From positions 48,995 to 112,994 of the forward strand of contig CACFLG010000002.1 of the NCBI GenBank assembly GCA_902567095.1: 64,000 bases of DNA, read 5' to 3'. The position numbers and the translations under genes are program-made. The notes below the pieces were generated by a model, which saw only the letters and a list, made by a program, of their open reading frames with translations, searched no databases and had not been told where the DNA came from. Positions 63,405 through 64,000 of this stretch are shown here, piece after piece. Positions within the stretch are counted from its first letter, which is position 1. Each line of letters begins with the position of its first letter. The DNA comes from an uncultured OM182 clade bacterium (lineage in GTDB: Bacteria; Pseudomonadota; Gammaproteobacteria; Pseudomonadales; Azotimanducaceae).

Positions 63405-64000
63405 ATGAAAGATTTATTTGCTGCACTTGAAAAAACTAAGAATAAATTCTCACTTGGATTTAAAGAAAGGTTCCAAAGCTCAGCAGAACTTGACGAAAGT
63501 TCAATTGAAAACCTTGAGACTTTGCTACTGTCTTCTGATGTTGGAGTGACTGCCTCTCAGAGAATTATTTCGGATTTAAAAGCAAGGGTCCGGAAGGACA
63601 CCTTAATGTCTCAAGATCTACTAAGTAATGAGTTAAAGGAATCCATGATCAATCTATTAGAGATTGTTGAAAAACCCTTGAGCGTTAGTAATGAATCGCC
63701 ATACGTAATCTTGATAATTGGTGCAAATGGAGCCGGAAAGACTACAACATGCGGCAAGCTGGCTAAGTTCTTCACGTCGATGGGAAGAAGTGTAATGTTA
63801 GCATCCGGTGATACCTTTCGAGCAGCAGCGACGAGTCAGCTAGACTTTTGGGGAGAGAAGATTGGTGTTCCAGTAGTTTCTCAGGGTCATGGCGCCGATT
63901 CGGCCTCTGTGATTTATGATGCGTTTACTGCAGCTAAGAGTAGGGATTTGGATGTGTTGATCGCAGATACAGCTGGAAGATTACAAAATAAAACGGGGTT
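63405..64000 (+). CDS. ftsY: Signal recognition particle receptor FtsY (3' truncated by window end)
   Basis: LIIGANGAGKTTTCGKLAK, ASGDTFRAAATSQL, ADTAGRLQ; ATG at 63405, not in ORF track because it runs off the window. Confidence 0.96.
   Translation, partial: MKDLFAALEKTKNKFSLGFKERFQSSAELDESSIENLETLLLSSDVGVTASQRIISDLKARVRKDTLMSQDLLSNELKESMINLLEIVEKPLSVSNESPYVILIIGANGAGKTTTCGKLAKFFTSMGRSVMLASGDTFRAAATSQLDFWGEKIGVPVVSQGHGADSASVIYDAFTAAKSRDLDVLIADTAGRLQNKTG

Overview
This is a chromosomal window from a gammaproteobacterium, reading through the replication-origin region: dnaA(partial)–oriC-like–rpmH–rnpA–yidD–yidC–mnmE–mnmG–rsmG–parA–parB–atpIBEFHAGDC–glmU–glmS. A ~23 kb accessory stretch follows, with transporters, MAPEG proteins, an iron ABC system, pit, an alpha2-type glyS, nth, a Nmad3-like gene, uvrD and a TRAP transporter. 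The window ends with housekeeping clusters: ubiA, rubredoxin, recG, ridA, spoT-rpoZ-gmk-yicC, rph-pyrE-slmA-argB-dut-coaBC, rpmB-rpmG, mutM, coaD, rsmD and ftsY(partial). The most unusual structure lies just downstream of glmS, at 19.79–22.51 kb. Four single-gene units follow one another there. They are separated by degenerate copies of the glmS 3' end: KSVTVE-stop in glmS itself, then KHSITVD-stop, HFVTVE-stop, KHSVTVE-stop and a decayed copy. Units 1-3 (the fourth only weakly) carry their own matched ~25-bp imperfect terminal inverted repeats. I read this as serial site-specific integration of small cassettes at the glmS tail; no recombinase is present in the window. Other notable observations are two genes (a lone MGMT/Ogt domain and a TRAP dctQ) that appear to lack ATG/GTG/TTG starts but both have GGAG-N7-ATT, a Nmad3-like DNA-modification-associated gene, and a perfect 17-bp Fur-box palindrome. 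All calls were made by reading; no database search was run.
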